Shown: positions 61,494 through 64,000 of the stretch, one piece after another
Layout: the number at the start of each line of letters is the position of its first letter
Numbering within the stretch: position 1 is the first letter of the stretch
NCBI GenBank assembly: GCA_033961575.1
Contig: CM066733.1
Span: 103,135,921 to 103,199,920 of the forward strand
Length of the DNA stretch: 64,000 nucleotides
From: Aselliscus stoliczkanus
Taxonomy: Eukaryota > Chordata > Mammalia > Chiroptera > Hipposideridae
Direction of reading: 5' to 3'
Notes under the pieces: generated by a model
Database searches by the model: none
Told to the model about the DNA's origin: nothing
What the model saw: the letters and a program-made list of their open reading frames with translations, nothing else
Made by a program: the position numbers and the translations under genes

Positions 61494-62607
61494 AAGTCAG
61501 ACACTCAGAACCTTCCATTTTTATGAAGAGGATACTTCAGATTACACTTAATTTATTGATTTATTTATCCAGAGGTGGACTCTTATCTGCTTGGCATTCT
61601 GCACCCAAATTAGGGGAAGGATTTGTTTTCAGGCCAGTGAGCCCCCCTTATGTATGTATGCTTCTAATGAATGCGTTTTTAGTACTCAGTCTCCCACCTG
61701 ATCACATCTTGGTTGGTTATTTCTCAGTTTCCAGTACCCTGCAATTCTAAAAAGGAAGGAGGCTCCTGTTTCTCTTTTTCTTTTCTTTTCTTTTTTTTTT
61801 TGCTCTACCTCCTCTTAGCTTTTCCTAGGAAATATTGTTCTTTGTTTCCATTTCTCTATTTGTTCCACATCTTTCAGATGTATTACAATTTCTTAATTAC
61901 TGAGGCCCCTCACCTGTTTCTTCATTTATAAGTTTATATCATTTTTTTATTTCTTTCATTTTAATGGAAGTCAGGGAAAAGGGGAGGTAAATAGATTTAT
62001 TTACTTCCAGAAGATTTGTGCCCATTTGTCAGGGAGGTGCTGAAGGGAACACAGAATTATTACATTAGGATCTTTACTGTCCTGTGTAAAAATATAATGA
62101 TGTTTGGTTTGGGAAGACAGAATCAATTTTTAACAACATTGAATTAATCATTTTTCAGTAAAATATGTTGCTTTCAAAAATTTAGAATTATATAAAAGCA
62201 AAACATAAAAACAGTTACAATATAGTTTTATAACCATACATATTGCAGTTTTTCTTGGAAAGTGTTCAAATGAACTATAATATATACAATGTATCTTTAG
62301 ATGTGAGGCATTGATATATTATGGGTCCCAAGAATTATTTCAGAAACAATCAAAACAGTACATGGAATGTCAAGGGATCTTAGGGATGATCTAGAAGGAA
62401 CACAAGCTTTCATTTCATGGGGAAATCAAGAAGGTAATGCAAAAGGAAATTGATGTTATGCTAGATAGTCCTCTGCCTTAAGTATTTACATGACTTGAAA
62501 AAAGAATAAAAGGAAATAATACAAGTGACCAACCTATTTTGTCAACATAGAAATTCAAAATATATGTCCATATATTGTAATGGATGCCATAGTTTGACAC
62601 CTGAAAA
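61494..62607. other. Unique AT-rich sequence
   Basis: A T/C-rich patch at about 61768-61800. No gene seen. Confidence 0.4.
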
Positions 62608-62708
62608 CCATGTATATATATATGTAGATATAACTATATATAGTGATATATATATTTGGGTATATATACACACAGAGACACACACACACACATTACCTAT
62701 ATATACTA
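62608..62708. repeat. Impure (TA)n/(CA)n simple repeat
   Basis: TA-rich runs interrupted by GTAG, TGGG and CACAGAGA, then CA units. Imperfect and probably old. Confidence 0.85.
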
Positions 62709-62883
62709 CTTAATCTTGATCTGAGAAACTATATTTTTATTAATTAATAATTTAAATGTAAGTTAAAAAATATCTTTGTGTCATCTGACACAAAAGAAAT
62801 TTGTTTTTAAAATACACCATTTAATACTAACTTTTGCTCCATTGACAATGGTTGATAAGTTTTGTTAAGAAGAAAAAAGGTAT

Positions 62884-63033
62884 TAGGCTGGCCGAGTGGC
62901 TCAGTTGGTTAAGAGCTCGCTCAAGAGTGTGAGCTGAGCTCTGGGCAATGGCGGTTCGATGCCTAGCCTGAGCTGAGTTGCCGTTGAGCTGCCAACAGGT
63001 GGCAGGATGGCTCAGCTAAAAAAAAAAAAATAC
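62884..63033 (+). mobile_element. tRNA-derived SINE, 3'-shortened form of the dimeric type
   Basis: The head 'ggctggccgagtggctcagt' and linker 'gagctgccaacaggtggcag' match the dimer at 44937. The element breaks off at 'gatggctcagcta', the first bases of the second head, and goes straight into an A tail. Flanking duplication 'agaagaaaa(a)aggtat' (62868-62883, 63034-63048) differs only by one A. The intact ends show this is how it inserted. Confidence 0.9.
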
Positions 63034-63048
63034 AGAAGAAAAAGGTAT

Positions 63049-64000
63049 GTAACATTTTTATAGTAGATGAAAACAATTCAAATTAGAGCAACTTCAGAAA
63101 ACATAAAAGTATTATAAAATTTATTTTTGACTTAGAACTACTTTGAGAAGAGATATCTGATAAAGGAAATGAATTATGACTAAATTCCAGAATTCTTAGC
63201 TGATTGCTTGGAGACCTTTTTATTACACCTTAAGTGAAACTTTAAAAAGAAGTGCAGACATAAGGAAAACATGACAAAAAAGTTTTCCTTGAGAAGGAAA
63301 AAACAATGTATCCTTTTTTCATGTCTTCTGCTTATATTGATGAAGACCTAAAATGAATAATTCCCTAAAACTTTACCTTTCTTGATTGACAGAAAAGTAT
63401 TAACATTGAAAATCTTTGGTAGTGATGATTTAATTCAAAACAAATTATGCTACATTTTTTGAATTCTGAATTCTGAAAAATCCCATTTCAGGAAACACAA
63501 GAATAACCAAAAGAGAACAACTCTATAAGCATAAAAATATAACATTATTTTTGACAGTGATGATTCAGAGTATATGACATTCCTGACAGACGGAAGTTTA
63601 TCTTTAGTTTTCTGCAGATGAAAATAAGGAAATGTAAATAAAAGGATAACCTGATTAAAGGACTTTCAAAAACTGGCAGTTCTCTACACTGTTATCGAAG
63701 CACCTGTGACCTAACCATTTTCCTCTTTTTAAAGACAGAATTGCCTAAGGGTATTGTATAGGTAAGACTTGGAATCATTGAGAAAGAAAGCTAAAGGCCA
63801 TGGGGGACATTACCTTTACTTGATGTCTTCCAGAGGCATGAATGCTCAGTTTTTCAAATAATTCATTACCATTTTTAACCATTCAGAAGAAGTACTTTCT
63901 AATGATGTTAGTAATACCTTTGATAAGAGTAAAATGAATTTTCTTAGAAACATTTTCAACCTTCCGACATTTTTTGTAATGAAAATAATAAAAATGGACA
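63049..64000. other. Unique AT-rich sequence
   Basis: No gene, repeat or RNA recognised up to the end of the window. Confidence 0.45.

Noticed and set aside
61261..61504. Opposing short frames near 61.3-61.5 kb
   Set aside because: Both lie in the MaLR-like LTR and have no retroviral protein content.
1..64000. CRISPR array, prophage, operon or other prokaryotic system
   Set aside because: No regularly spaced direct repeats with unique spacers, no ribosome-binding sites or tightly packed frames; repeat content is mammalian.

Overview
The window looks like AT-rich mammalian nuclear DNA from a gene-poor region. It carries old mammal-wide repeats (MIR, L2, L1/HAL1-type LINEs, hAT fragments and a MaLR-like LTR). 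It also carries younger tRNA-derived SINEs whose head and tail types, from memory, resemble those of horseshoe and leaf-nosed bats (Rhin-1-like). The likely source is therefore a yinpterochiropteran bat, but this is inference; a search of the SINEs against a repeat library would settle it. There is no bacterial, phage, plasmid or CRISPR content.

Layout. 1-3.4 kb: unique DNA and an antisense L1 3' part (1107-2940) interrupted by an AC microsatellite. 3.46-3.71 kb: the only stretch that looks like a protein-coding exon (plus strand, good acceptor, unidentified). 3.9-10.5 kb: one SINE, MIRs, a possible conserved noncoding block (5.5-6.5 kb), and a minus-strand SINE whose tail has grown into a TTTC repeat. 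10.5-25 kb: L2, MIR and hAT relics, microsatellites and a perfect-TSD SINE. 26.8-32 kb: homeodomain-like sites with a 12-bp palindrome, and three related fragments of an unrecognised local repeat. 34.9-36.3 kb: the strongest enhancer-like block. 36.6-47.3 kb: SINEs of several architectures, a TA-flanked mariner-type MITE, and a diverged duplication 1.5 kb apart (45.43/46.96 kb). 48.7-51.1 kb: two further enhancer-like blocks, one with a 20-bp forkhead-like palindrome. 53.7-64 kb: a SINE, two overlapping antisense ORFs of unknown meaning, a decayed HAL1-like LINE, a MaLR-like LTR and a 3'-shortened SINE.

Most open frames lie in repeats, microsatellites or unique noncoding DNA and do not look like genes. 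The plausible reading is a gene desert or very large intron with scattered regulatory DNA. No multi-gene system is visible. The most informative observations are the exon-like segment, the SINE architecture series, the local repeat family, the 1.5-kb-offset duplication and the enhancer-like blocks.
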